Positions 19,975-27,919 of a DNA stretch of 27,919 nucleotides are shown piece after piece. Made by a program: the position numbers and the translations under genes. The notes under the pieces were generated by a model. It had not been told where the DNA came from. It made no database searches and worked only from the letters and a program-made list of their open reading frames with translations. The number at the start of each line of letters is the position of its first letter. The stretch's first letter is position 1. Origin of the DNA: Strigomonas culicis (taxonomy: Eukaryota > Euglenozoa > Kinetoplastea > Trypanosomatida > Trypanosomatidae); contig AUXH01000211.1 in the NCBI GenBank assembly GCA_000482145.1, positions 1 to 27,919 of the forward strand, in the 5' to 3' direction.

Positions 19975-20497
19975 TTACGATGATTTTCGTATTGACGTGT
20001 TCCATTTCAAAGCAAAAGATGGGACCAGCGCTTCAAAGCGATGCGCACAGGAATCCACAACACCTGTTGGAGACATAATGGGTACGTCCTCTCCGACTTC
20101 ATCAGGTGCACGGTGCGGGCGCGGCCGAGTACGCTGCGGACCCCCGTCTGCGTCGCGCGAAGACAGATTCGCCAGACGGTGGGTATTAACACTGTTCCCA
20201 GGTGTGGTGAGCGAAAGAAGGGATAACTCCTCTCTGGGGGAGTAGGCGCAGGTCCGTTGTTGTGTGCGCTGACTGAAGTCGGCAGTCTCGTTCTGGAGGA
20301 TCTGGTGGTGCCGCCGCTTGATCGCCTCATACCTCGCCGGGTCGGCGAAGGAGGAAGTGGAGTTGGATCGCATATGTGTGTGTGTGTATTTGAGTCTCCC
20401 ATACCACCGCGACGTCCTTGTGCGACGCTGCAGTGTTCAGCGCCACGCTGTCCGCGGGACTCGCGTTAGTCCGATAAGAGGAAGAGAAAGGATCCAT
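19975..20497 (-). pseudogene. Family C copy C2, frameshifted at a CA microsatellite
   Basis: The family start is an ATG at 20497 (MDPFSSSYRTNASPADSV, compare MIRSPFSCLSNASR in C1). This frame runs about 42 codons to a CA run (minus strand; TG run at 20375-20387) and then meets a stop at 20327. The rest of the gene continues in another frame: 132 stop-free codons from an internal ATG at 20373 to 19975, with all family motifs. These are ARYEAIKRRHHQIL and FSQ in the core, SVNTH, a long linker, VGEDVPIM, and the ending ALKWNTSIRKSS. The offset between the two ATGs is 124 nt, so a change of one dinucleotide unit explains the break. The internal Met matches Met41 of C1, so a shorter protein could still be made. 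Alternatives are recent decay, phase variation or an assembly error. Confidence 0.8.
20375..20387. repeat. TG/CA dinucleotide tract inside C2
   Basis: The plus strand reads (TG)6T from 20375 to 20387; on the coding strand this is a CA run. It lies exactly where the two C2 frames meet, in a part of the gene where C1 has no such tract. Confidence 0.85.
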
Positions 20498-21666
20498 GGA
20501 GAGGCGGTGCCGTAGGCTGCTTACGTCTGTGTAATGAAGGAGGCACGCCGTAGCAATGATATTTAAAAACGGCTGTGCACTGGACCTTTTTTTTTTTTGA
20601 ATGGAAAACAATATATAAACCTGTGTTTGGAGAAGAGACGAAAACGCTAGTTGCGAATAACAAAGAAAAAAATAAGGAAAAAGACTCGTGAACAACGAAA
20701 GTAAGAAAACTGAAACATTTGTGTAACGGGGGAGAGAGAAACGTTGTAAAGGGGACACTAGCCTCATACAAGCGAGTGCGACAACAAAACCAAGCAAAGA
20801 GCAACAGTGAGAACAAACATATTCGCTTTATAGATTCCTAAAAGATAATACCCCTTTTTCGAGTTGAGTGTGTATTTAAACTGTAAAAGAAAAGCAAAGA
20901 AACCAAAATAAAAACAATGGAAAAAAAAACATATATTCGGAACTAAAAGGATATTCTGGAAACCGAACGTATTTCTGGGCGCATAGAAAAGAAAACTTTC
21001 TTTACTGATTTCACAACGATAATAACTTTTTCTATATGTACTACAATAGACTCTGTTTTCCCACATGGAACACGTTTATCTGGAAAAGAACAAAAGGAGC
21101 TACAATTATACTGAGGAAAGCATTTCATAGAAATAGAAAATAGTATTTATAACCGCTTTTTACTCAAGAGGTTCTGTACTTTCACATTCGAAACCGCAAA
21201 AAAAAAATAACAACGAAAAACCCTAAAGTAATAATAAAAAATGTTTCGTGAACATACTCATTTTATATTTGGGGAATTGTTTCATGCGTATATTTTTATT
21301 ATTTGAATCTACTCAATATAATCGTTACGTATCATGATGAAAAAAGAAAGTAACAAAGAAAAAAAACATGCTGCAAAGTCATATGTGACGTGTATATGCC
21401 TATAGATGTTTAAGAGATAGTAGCTCGTAAATATGTGCTGCGTGCTTTAAATACATACGTATTTATATCAAAGGACAATACAACAGCCACATCATAAAGC
21501 GCTCTGCCACGAAGGAAGGGACTTTCCTTTATTATGAACGTATATATTATTAGATGCACGGGGGTGCTAAAAGACGTGAAAAGGGTAATAGAAAGATGAA
21601 CACTCAATAAGTAAACAGGAGGAAATGAAAGTAACAACAACAACAAAAAAAGATCCGTCATGACTG
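20498..21666. other. Spacer between C2 and C3
   Basis: A/T-rich DNA holding the C2 upstream region with pyrimidine tracts on the minus strand, a unit border near 20830, and the C3 downstream elements. These are the CGTATTTC block at 20968, TATATGTACTACAATAGACT at 21032, CATATGTGACGTGTATATGCC at about 21380-21400 and ACAGCCACATCATAAAGCG near 21485. I see no gene. Confidence 0.6.
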
Positions 21667-22146
21667 TTACAATGATTGCTCTTTCGCCTTGCTGCAATCA
21701 AAATCAAGTGACACCGTTGTAACGTCGTAGTGCTGCTCACGCGGAGATGTAACAGCGGTAAGGAGCGTTACGCGCACGTCCTCACCCACAGCTACACCGG
21801 TGTGCTGTACTTGTGCCACTGCGGATCGGTGGGTGTTCCCATCATCCACAACAGTGTTGCGTGAGAGCGTCGACAACATATACGTCGTCGATGAGAGGGT
21901 ACACGTTAATTCCTCCGCTCTCTTGCTGAAGTCGGCGGCCTCGTCCTGGAGGATGCACTGGTGCTGCTGGTTGATCGCCTCATAGTCTCCCGGCTGACAG
22001 ACGGTGGGGCTGCCATCCCATCGGAACTGCGTGTCGGTCTGAGGTGCAGCAGCGCTTACGTCCGCTTTGTACCGCGCGGTTGTGCTCAGTAGCACGATGT
22101 CGGAGCCTCTCCGGTCAATGGAACAGGGAGACGATGAAGGATTCAT
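21667..22146 (-). CDS. Family C small protein C3 (159 aa), unknown function
   Basis: Intact frame from ATG 22146 to TGA/TAA-type end at 21667. Visible parts: N-terminus MNPSSSPCSIDRRGSDIVLL; RYKADVSAA; FRWDGSPTVCQP at 41-52; core helix at 53-78 with the pattern GDYEAINQQHQCILQDEAA then DFSKR; AEELTCTLSS; a DDGNTH motif at 101-106; a short linker of about 16 residues; EDVRVTLLTAV at 122-132; SPRE..Y; and an ending SLDFDCSKAKEQSL. This is the best intact reference for the family. The ending shows Ser146 encoded by TCA, the codon that is a stop in C4 and C6. No signal peptide or membrane segment. It is very similar to C4 over the first 80 residues. Function unknown. Confidence 0.87.
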   Translation of the reverse strand: MNPSSSPCSIDRRGSDIVLLSTTARYKADVSAAAPQTDTQFRWDGSPTVCQPGDYEAINQQHQCILQDEAADFSKRAEELTCTLSSTTYMLSTLSRNTVVDDGNTHRSAVAQVQHTGVAVGEDVRVTLLTAVTSPREQHYDVTTVSLDFDCSKAKEQSL

Positions 22147-23357
22147 GGAGAGGCGAAAATGAGTGCTGCTTGCCGCCCTGCTGATCCAGAAAATGGACGT
22201 TGAACTATCTTGTCCACAGTGTTTGTAAAAGGCTTTTCTTTAAGTTTTTGTTTCTTTTATAGAGAAAAAAAAAACATACAATTTTAAAAGGAAAATAGAA
22301 AACAAGATTCAACTAAAATAATACAATAAAAATAAATAGGTGTTGAAGAAGAGGTAAGAATAGAAAATGAAAAACAAAATAGCTTGTGAAGAGGAAAGGA
22401 GAGAGAGAATGAGAGAGGCAATGCGATATAGGTGAAGAGGAAACTATAACTAAAAAACACGACCTCGACAGTAGAAGATACTATCCGTGCTTCGGTGTCA
22501 CCATGAACATGCGATCTTTATTTCTTTCCCATAGTTAAAAAGTAACTTATTTTGTTTCATTTGAGTGTTCCTTTAAACCGTGACTGAAAGTAAAAGAAAA
22601 TAATGAAAATAAGAACAAAAAAAAAGTATAACAGATAGTATTCTGTAAATGGAACGTACTTCCTATCGTATAGAAAGGAAATCATTCCTTATAGTATTCT
22701 CAAACAGTAATACTTATTTATATATAGTATAGCATTGTTTCTCTCACATATCATATGCTGATCTTGAAAGTAAGAAAAAAGAGCTACAATGATACTGCAA
22801 GAAGCCTTCCATAAAAGAGAAAGAAAAGAGTATTTATAACTGCACTTTATTCGAGTGGTGTTGCACTTTCGCGTTCTACGCTACACAACAACAGCAAAAA
22901 AACACTAAAGTACTAAAAAAGAGTTTCATGAACATATTCGTTTTAAAATTTCATTGTATTGTTATGTATATATATTCACTCAATCAAACGCAAGCGTTGT
23001 AAGAAGGTATAATAAATACAATATAAATAAGTAACACTAAACAAATAGCAAAGTCATATGTGGCGTGTATATGCCAATCTGTGCTTAAAGGATAACAGTT
23101 CATAACTGTGTGCTGCTATTTATACATATATATATATATATATATATATATGTTTAAAGAAAAGCGAAATATAACAGCCACAGTATAAAGCGTTTTGACA
23201 CAAAGAAGAAGGCATTCCGTTATTATGAACGTAAATACTATAAGTTGCACGTGAGTGCTAAAAAAAAAGTAAAACAAGGATAAAAAGAAGGAAGACAGCA
23301 ACTAAAAAAAAAGAGAAAGTAAGAAGTACGAAAAGAAAAAAAGAGCCCCCATTGTTG
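22147..23357. other. Spacer between C3 and C4
   Basis: A/T-rich DNA. It holds C3 upstream pyrimidine tracts (for example about 22260-22274 on the minus strand), a unit border near 22520, the CGTACTTC block at 22655, and the C4 downstream elements near 22720-22880 and 23050-23240, including an (AT)13 tract. I see no gene. Confidence 0.6.
23126..23151. repeat. (AT)13 microsatellite
   Basis: Thirteen AT units lie in the C4 downstream flank. The aligned sites in the C3 and C5 units (about 21455-21470 and 24820-24835) are AT-rich but lack the perfect tract, so this is a local expansion. Confidence 0.9.
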
Positions 23358-23399
23358 TTATGATGAGCCCTCCTTTGCCTTGCCGCAATTCAAATACCG

Positions 23400-23834
23400 T
23401 TATAGCACTGTAGCATTGTGGTGGTGCTTACGCGGAGACGAAACAGCAATACGAAGGGTCACGCGCACATCCTCGTCGACAGTCTCACCGAGGTGGTTAC
23501 AAGAAACATTTGGTGTGTGGGGAATGCTTCCATCGTCTCCAACGGTGTTGGGAGACAGTATGGACCACATGGCCATCGATGAGAGAGTACACGTTAATTC
23601 CTCAGCCCGCTTGCTGAATTCGGCGGGTTCGTCCTGGAGAATGCACTGATGCTGACGGTTGATCGCCTCGTAGTCCCCCGGCTGACAGACGGTGGGGCTG
23701 CCATCCCACCGGAACTGCGTGTCGATCTGAGGTTCAGCAGCGCTCACGTCCGCCTTGTACCGCGCGGTTGTGCTCAACACCACGATGTCGGAGCCTCTCC
23801 CGTCAAAGGAACAGGAAAAGTGTGAGGAATACAT
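23400..23834 (-). CDS. Family C small protein C4 (144 aa), C-terminally truncated by TAA
   Basis: The frame opens at ATG 23834 and stops at TAA 23400-23402. Beyond that stop the same frame continues 13 more codons with family residues (NCGKAKEGSS) to a TAA at 23358, so the copy was once about 158 residues. The broken codon matches Ser146 of C3 (TCA to TAA). Other parts are intact: GSDIVVLSTTARYKADVSAA, FRWDGSPTVCQP, core GDYEAINRQHQCILQDEPA then FSKR, and EDVRVTL. Changes inside conserved positions hint at relaxed constraint: DEAAD is DEPAE, and the DDGNTH motif is DDGSIPH. An upstream in-frame extension is pyrimidine-tract translation. It may make a shortened protein or be an early pseudogene. 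Confidence 0.75.
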   Translation of the reverse strand: MYSSHFSCSFDGRGSDIVVLSTTARYKADVSAAEPQIDTQFRWDGSPTVCQPGDYEAINRQHQCILQDEPAEFSKRAEELTCTLSSMAMWSILSPNTVGDDGSIPHTPNVSCNHLGETVDEDVRVTLRIAVSSPRKHHHNATVL

Positions 23835-25042
23835 ACACAACGCGGGGATGAGTACTGTTTGTTGTTCTTTTGGTAAATAATACTGGCGTTGAGTTACCCT
23901 GTCAACAGTGTTTATAAAAAGAAACGCTTTGATGTTGTTTGTTATGTATAGAGAAGAATAGCTTATATACACGTCTTTAAAAGGAAAGAAGAAAGTATAA
24001 ACAGTTTAAATAAAAGGGTTCAAAAAGGAAATAGGTATTTAAGAGAAAGTAAAGATAAAAAAGAATCCTATGAGGAGGAAAATAATAAAAAGATCGTGGG
24101 AGGCAATGCAATGTAAGTAAATAGGAAACCATAACTAAATACACAGCACGAACGGTGAATGACACTACCAGTGTTTGGATGTCATTGTGAAGGCACAATC
24201 TCTATCTCTTTTTTACAGTTTCAAATGGTGTATGTTCTTCTAACAATAATGGAAAGAGAATTAAAGTTATCGAGAAGGAAAAAAAAAAACATCAAAAATA
24301 ATGTTCTGAAAAATGAATGCACATCCTATTGAATCGGAAGGAAATCCATCCCTATGACAATCGGAGAAGCTGCTGCTTTTTTATATGTACCAGAGTGTCA
24401 TTTCTTCCACATCGAACAAGGCTAAAGGGAAGATAAAGGACATACGAACCAAGTTCAAGGAAGCATTCTATATCAGTAAGCGAGCGAGAAATTATACTCA
24501 TTCTTTTTGACAAGGTGCTATTCTATTCCACTGGACAGTGAACAACCACAAAAACAAAACATTAAAGTTTCAAAAAAGGGGAAAAAACGGTTTACGTACG
24601 AACACAATTTACGAGTACGTATCATTCCATGCATCTCCATTGATCGTTTCACGCAAACCAGTTGAAAGAAACCAGAACATCTATGCAGGACATAGTAAAT
24701 AACACCTCCAAAAAGAAAGCAAATTAAAAAAAAACAGTTCCATAGTCATATGTGGCAATTAGATACCAATATGAGTTCACCACATAGTACGTTCTCACTA
24801 TGAGTAGCGAGCCCAGATTAGGTATATATTTAACGATGTAAAACAAAGCGAAATATAACAGCTATATATAGTAAAGTGTTTTCGAATATAACAAGGGCGC
24901 TTCACATTATTTTGAACATACATTTCATTAGTTCCACCTAGGAGTTTCAAAACGCGAAAATGGTATTAAAAAGTGAAAAAAAAAAGAGAACAAAAACAAA
25001 TAAATAAAAAAAAACAAAACTAAAATAGAGTGTTCATGTATG
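23835..25042. other. Spacer between C4 and C5
   Basis: A/T-rich DNA with C4 upstream pyrimidine tracts, a unit border with TTTTTTACAGTTTC near 24210, the downstream element TATATGTACCAGAGTGTCAT at 24383, and a diverged form of the ATAACAGC...TAAAG block near 24855-24875. I see no gene. Confidence 0.6.
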
Positions 25043-25555
25043 TTACGATGAGCTCTGTTTTGGACTGTTCCAACCGAGCGCAAGGGATAGTGCTGTGGCG
25101 TCGTAGTGGTGCTCACACGGACACGCAATAGTGACAGGAAGAGTCACGCGTACGTCCGCTTCCCTATCAACTCTTGTATCGCGCAGAGGCGGTTGACTGT
25201 GTTGTAGACCTTCCGCATCCGTGGAAGCTCGCGTAGACCGGCGGTGGGTACTGCCATCATCCCCGACTTTGGTGGGCGAGAGTATCGACAGCATATCCGT
25301 CGACGAGAGGGTACACGTTAATTCTTCCGCCCGCTTGCTGAAGTCGGCGGCCTCGTCCTGGAGGATGCACTGGTGCTGCCGGTTGATCGCCTCGTAGTCC
25401 CCCGGCTGACAGACGGTAGGGCTGTCTGATGGCATCCGCACATGGATCCGAGCCTCCACTGGACTCACGAGTTCAGCGCACCGGGCTGTTGTGTTGAGCA
25501 GCACAATGTCAGAGCGACTTCCGGTCAAGGAACAGGAGGAACGTGAGGGACGCAT
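25043..25555 (-). CDS. Family C small protein C5 (170 aa), unknown function
   Basis: Intact frame from ATG 25555 to a stop at 25043. An upstream TTG at 25624 extends the frame but the ATG aligns with other C starts. Visible parts: N-terminus MRPSRSSCSLTGSRSDIVLL; SPTVCQP; core helix at 53-75 with DYEAINRQHQCILQDEAADF then SKR; AEELTCTLSS; a DDGSTH motif at 99-104; a long linker of about 29 residues containing a PP pair; ADVRVTLP at 133-140; C.CEHHYDATALS; and an ending GWNSPKQSSS. It is a mosaic: the core block is almost identical in DNA to C3, while the linker and VTLP resemble C1. The C4/C6 stop position is Ser157 here (TCC). No signal peptide or membrane segment. Function unknown. Confidence 0.87.
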   Translation of the reverse strand: MRPSRSSCSLTGSRSDIVLLNTTARCAELVSPVEARIHVRMPSDSPTVCQPGDYEAINRQHQCILQDEAADFSKRAEELTCTLSSTDMLSILSPTKVGDDGSTHRRSTRASTDAEGLQHSQPPLRDTRVDREADVRVTLPVTIACPCEHHYDATALSLALGWNSPKQSSS

Positions 25556-26958
25556 GAAGAAGCCGAGTTGAGTATTCTGCCTTGCTCTGGAAATAGAAAT
25601 ACAGACGTGAAGGAATTGTTTCAACAGTGTTTATTAAAGATTACGTTTGCAGTTCAGAATTCTCTCGTGTTGCTGAGAAAGTACTGTATAAATATTTATT
25701 TTTTTAAAAAAAAAGAGAAAAGATACAAATAAAAGAGTTAGAGAAAAAAACGTATTTAGAACCAGTAAAGATAGAAAACAAAAACAAGAATATCTTGAGA
25801 GAAAGAAGAGAACAAAAGAACATAGGAGGATAAGCGGACATAGACTGATACAAATCCAAAACAAATGAAACATAAAAACGTGAAGATGAAAAGGATCGGT
25901 GCTATCATAGGTTCTCAATACTCTACTCGTTTTAGAGATTCCTTTACTGTCCTTCTCCGGAGTCCCTAAGTGTTCAAACCGTAGTGAGGAGGTGAATTAA
26001 AAAAAGAAAAAATGAAAATAGGGGAGAATAAAAATAAAAGGACTCTGACATTTTGTTGTACCTAAAAAAATACTGCAGCGCAACTTTATATTTTGTTTTT
26101 TTGTAAGACGGCTATATGTAACCCAGAAGATAGTTTTTTCATTAATAAGTAAACATATATAAAAGAAATGCTTCAATTGAAACAAAGTACAAAGTGGTGC
26201 TGCAGAGAGCCTCCAATGATTAAAAAAAAAAGATGTGTGTCAGTAGCCACTGGTTTCAAACAAGGAGCATGTATCTCCTGTTCAAGATAAAACATACACG
26301 GAAAGAACGAGAGGAAAAAAGAAGGGAACACTCAAAAACAATAATAAAATTAAAAAAAAAACGCCTTTCATGTGAAGGCAAACTCTCAAAGTAGTTAAGC
26401 TGTGCTTTTAATTGGTTTCAGAGTATTTTTGTCTTATATCTTTTGTCCCTCATCAGCATATCCCACGCCACCGCGGTCGGTAAAACAAAGGATAACTGAA
26501 TGGAAATCATGGTTGGAAAAGACAGAAGAAATAAAGCATAGCAAAAGTTATATGTAACACAAAGATCCCAATAGGTGTTCAAAAAGCAATACATGCTAAG
26601 CTCTGTGCTCACAGCACAGATAAAAAAATAAAACCATATATATACAGATATACGTATATGAGTTCGATAAAGGTAAAGATCAAAACAGAAAGAAAAGAGG
26701 CGAAGCGCAATGCGATGTATAAAAGCTATAAAACAGGAGCCATGTGGTCACCAAGGAGGTTATACCTCATTATTATGACCGTGCGAACTACTAGCGAGAT
26801 ACCTCACAAAAAAAAAGGCCGTGAAATTAATAATAAAAAGGAAGCAAAGAAAAAGGTGAACAAACAAGACAATGAAGAAAGAGAAAAAAAAGTTGCAATA
26901 GAGTGTTCATGTTTTCTTGTCATGAGCTCTCATCTGGCCTGATGCAATCGAAATCCAG
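25556..26958. other. Spacer between C5 and C6
   Basis: A/T-rich DNA of 1.4 kb, slightly longer than the other C spacers. It holds C5 upstream pyrimidine tracts, a unit border with CTACTCGTTTTAGAGATTCC near 25923, and downstream elements near 26050 and 26745-26800. A plus-strand ORF at 26658-26942 is Lys-rich translation of A-rich spacer and overlaps the C6 3' end, so I do not call it. Confidence 0.6.
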
Positions 26959-27378
26959 TCATAGCGCCGTAGCGTCGTAGTGGCGCTCACGCGGGCACAC
27001 ACGAGCATCGAGAAGTGTTACGCGCACGTCCGACTCTGCGGTTTCACCGAAGTGTTGAAGCGGCGCAGGCGCATGGTCGTGGGTGTTCCCATCGTCCCAG
27101 ACGGTGGAAGGCGAGAGGATGGAGGACCCACCCGTCCACGACAGGGCGCAGACCATCTCTTCCGCGCGTCTGCTGAAGCTGGCGGCCTCGTCCTGGGGAA
27201 CGCAGTGGTGCTGCTGGTTCATCGCCGCATATTCACCCTGCCGCACGTCGGATGCCGTGGCCTCAGGTCTCCTCTGCGCATCGATTGTGTTCGCGGCGTT
27301 CATGCACTGCATTGCTATCTTCAGCGCCACCATGTCTGACTGGCTTACAGTGAAAGAAAAAGAAAGCGAGGGATTCAT
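26959..27378 (-). CDS. Family C small protein C6 (139 aa), C-terminally truncated by TGA
   Basis: The frame opens at ATG 27378 and stops at TGA 26959-26961. The same frame then continues 12 codons with clear family residues (LDFDCIRPDESS) to a TGA at 26920, so the ancestral product was about 152 residues. The stop replaces the same Ser codon as in C4, but by TGA instead of TAA. Visible parts: N-terminus MNPSLSFSFTVSQSDMVALK; a shorter N-terminal segment than C3; core at 48-70 with GEYAAMNQQHHCVPQDEAA then FSRR; CALSWTGGSSILS, which resembles C1; DDGNTH at 95-100; a short linker; DVRVTLLDARVCPRE. It is the first C gene in transcription order within the window and the most diverged core. Function unknown. 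Confidence 0.78.
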   Translation of the reverse strand: MNPSLSFSFTVSQSDMVALKIAMQCMNAANTIDAQRRPEATASDVRQGEYAAMNQQHHCVPQDEAASFSRRAEEMVCALSWTGGSSILSPSTVWDDGNTHDHAPAPLQHFGETAESDVRVTLLDARVCPRERHYDATAL

Positions 27379-27878
27379 AGAGCAACAGCGTCCAGCGCAG
27401 TGAGGTTTTTGGTGATGCGGACTAGAGACGTTTGGCTCCTTTGCAAAAGGGGTTTGTAATGCTAAAAAAATATCTTATTTTTGTGTTTGAAGATGATAAT
27501 AAAAACAAGTACTTTCAGAAAGAAATAAAAAAAATCAAACAAAAAGAACTTAAAAATAAAAAGAAGTGTTAGTGAAGGTAAAAAAAAAACTCTTATGAAA
27601 AAGAAGAGTACGAAAGAATGTAGAGAAATGTTCGGATATATAGGCGGATGGAAAATAAAGACCAAACAAGCACGAAAAGGAGAAGTTGAAACAATATTTT
27701 GGCTCCTCTACTCATTAAACAGATTACAATTCTTTTTTACAGTTTCTTCATTTTTCCCCTTGTGGAAGTACATTTCTGTTTAAACAAAGATGGGGAAGGG
27801 AATGAAAACAAAAACAAAAAAATAGTATCTGGATAATCTAACGTACTTTCAAAAACATCGGAGTCTACCTTGCTCCCA

Positions 27879-27918
<40 letters not shown>

Positions 27919-27919
27919 T
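27379..27919. other. C6 upstream region and start of a seventh C unit
   Basis: The region starts with C6 leader sequence and strong minus-strand pyrimidine tracts. Near 27690-27805 lies a unit border (TTTTTTACAGTTTCTTC and GGGGAAGGGAATGAAA), followed by the AACGTACTTTC block at 27840 that opens every C unit's downstream flank. I infer another C unit beyond the right edge. The window ends in an AT tract. Confidence 0.65.
27881..27916. repeat. (TA)18 microsatellite at the right edge
   Basis: Eighteen perfect TA units end three bases before the window edge. They lie where other C units have AT-rich but shorter runs (for example 22720-22735). A tract of this length is a common place for an assembly to stop or collapse. 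Confidence 0.9.

Larger units (their letters stand above)
17470..27710 (-). repeat. Tandem array of six units of about 1.7 kb, each with one family C gene
   Basis: Gene starts lie at 18796, 20497, 22146, 23834, 25555 and 27378 (steps 1701, 1649, 1688, 1721, 1823). Spacer landmarks repeat at matching steps. A CGTACTTC-like block occurs at about 17568, 19239, 20968, 22655, 24320, 26055 and again at 27840. A pyrimidine block ending in ACAG or AGAG sits at the unit borders. The blocks CATATGTG(A/G)CGTGTATATGCC and ATAACAGCCACA(T/G)(C/T)ATAAAGCG occur downstream of C3 and C4, with a more diverged version downstream of C5. Gene and spacer were duplicated as a unit. Confidence 0.8.

Noticed and set aside
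19811..20245. Plus-strand ORF of 144 codons antisense to the end of C2
   Set aside because: Half is A-rich spacer and half is antisense to conserved C2 coding sequence; no other C locus has a matching plus-strand ORF.
7561..26961. Reassigned stop codons as an explanation for internal TAA and TGA in A2, C4 and C6
   Set aside because: The stops align with Tyr (A2) and Ser (C4, C6), not a consistent residue. A2 also lacks its ATG, and the intact genes end in ordinary TGA, TAA and TAG stops.
5873..27378. Variant surface antigens or secreted effectors
   Set aside because: Tandem arrays and decay are reminiscent of such families, but none of the proteins has a signal peptide, GPI-type tail or membrane segment, and I see no known antigen motif.
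27881..27916. Telomere or CRISPR-like repeat at the right edge
   Set aside because: It is a plain TA dinucleotide run with no telomeric hexamer and no repeat-spacer structure; no CRISPR array is visible anywhere.

Overview
The window looks like part of the genome of a single-celled eukaryote, most likely a kinetoplastid (trypanosomatid-like) flagellate. Every gene I can support lies on the minus strand, none shows an intron, and the coding blocks are GC-rich islands in very A/T-rich spacers. The spacers are A-rich on the plus strand, so the minus-strand transcript is full of pyrimidine tracts followed by AG, as expected for a polycistronic unit matured by trans-splicing. I cannot name a genus, and no gene matches a family I recognise.

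Layout, left to right (transcription runs right to left). 1-2702: the first 900 codons of a large, low-complexity, disordered protein that continues past the left edge. 2703-5872: long non-coding spacer that includes an orphan copy of a flank seen beside the family A genes (about 4540-4760). 5873-12321: four tandem loci of family A, one of them a pseudogene. 12322-17460: two tandem units of about 2.52 kb, each with a family B gene followed downstream by a decayed ORF-like block. 17470-27710: six tandem units of about 1.7 kb, each with one family C gene (C1-C6); the first part of a seventh unit reaches the right edge.

Families A, B and C appear to be branches of one superfamily of small (129-173 residue), acidic to neutral, soluble proteins without signal peptide or membrane segment. 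Their shared order is a Ser-rich N-terminus, a core helix of the type [DE]Y.A(I/L)..QH..IL..E...FS, a short SVH/NTH/LSH motif, and a C-terminal D(V/I).(V/I)(T/S)L block. I do not recognise the superfamily. Several copies are damaged or look recently changed: A2 has lost its ATG and carries an internal stop, C2 is frameshifted in a CA microsatellite, and C4 and C6 are truncated by different stop mutations in the same codon. The locus therefore looks like a fast-evolving birth-and-death gene array.
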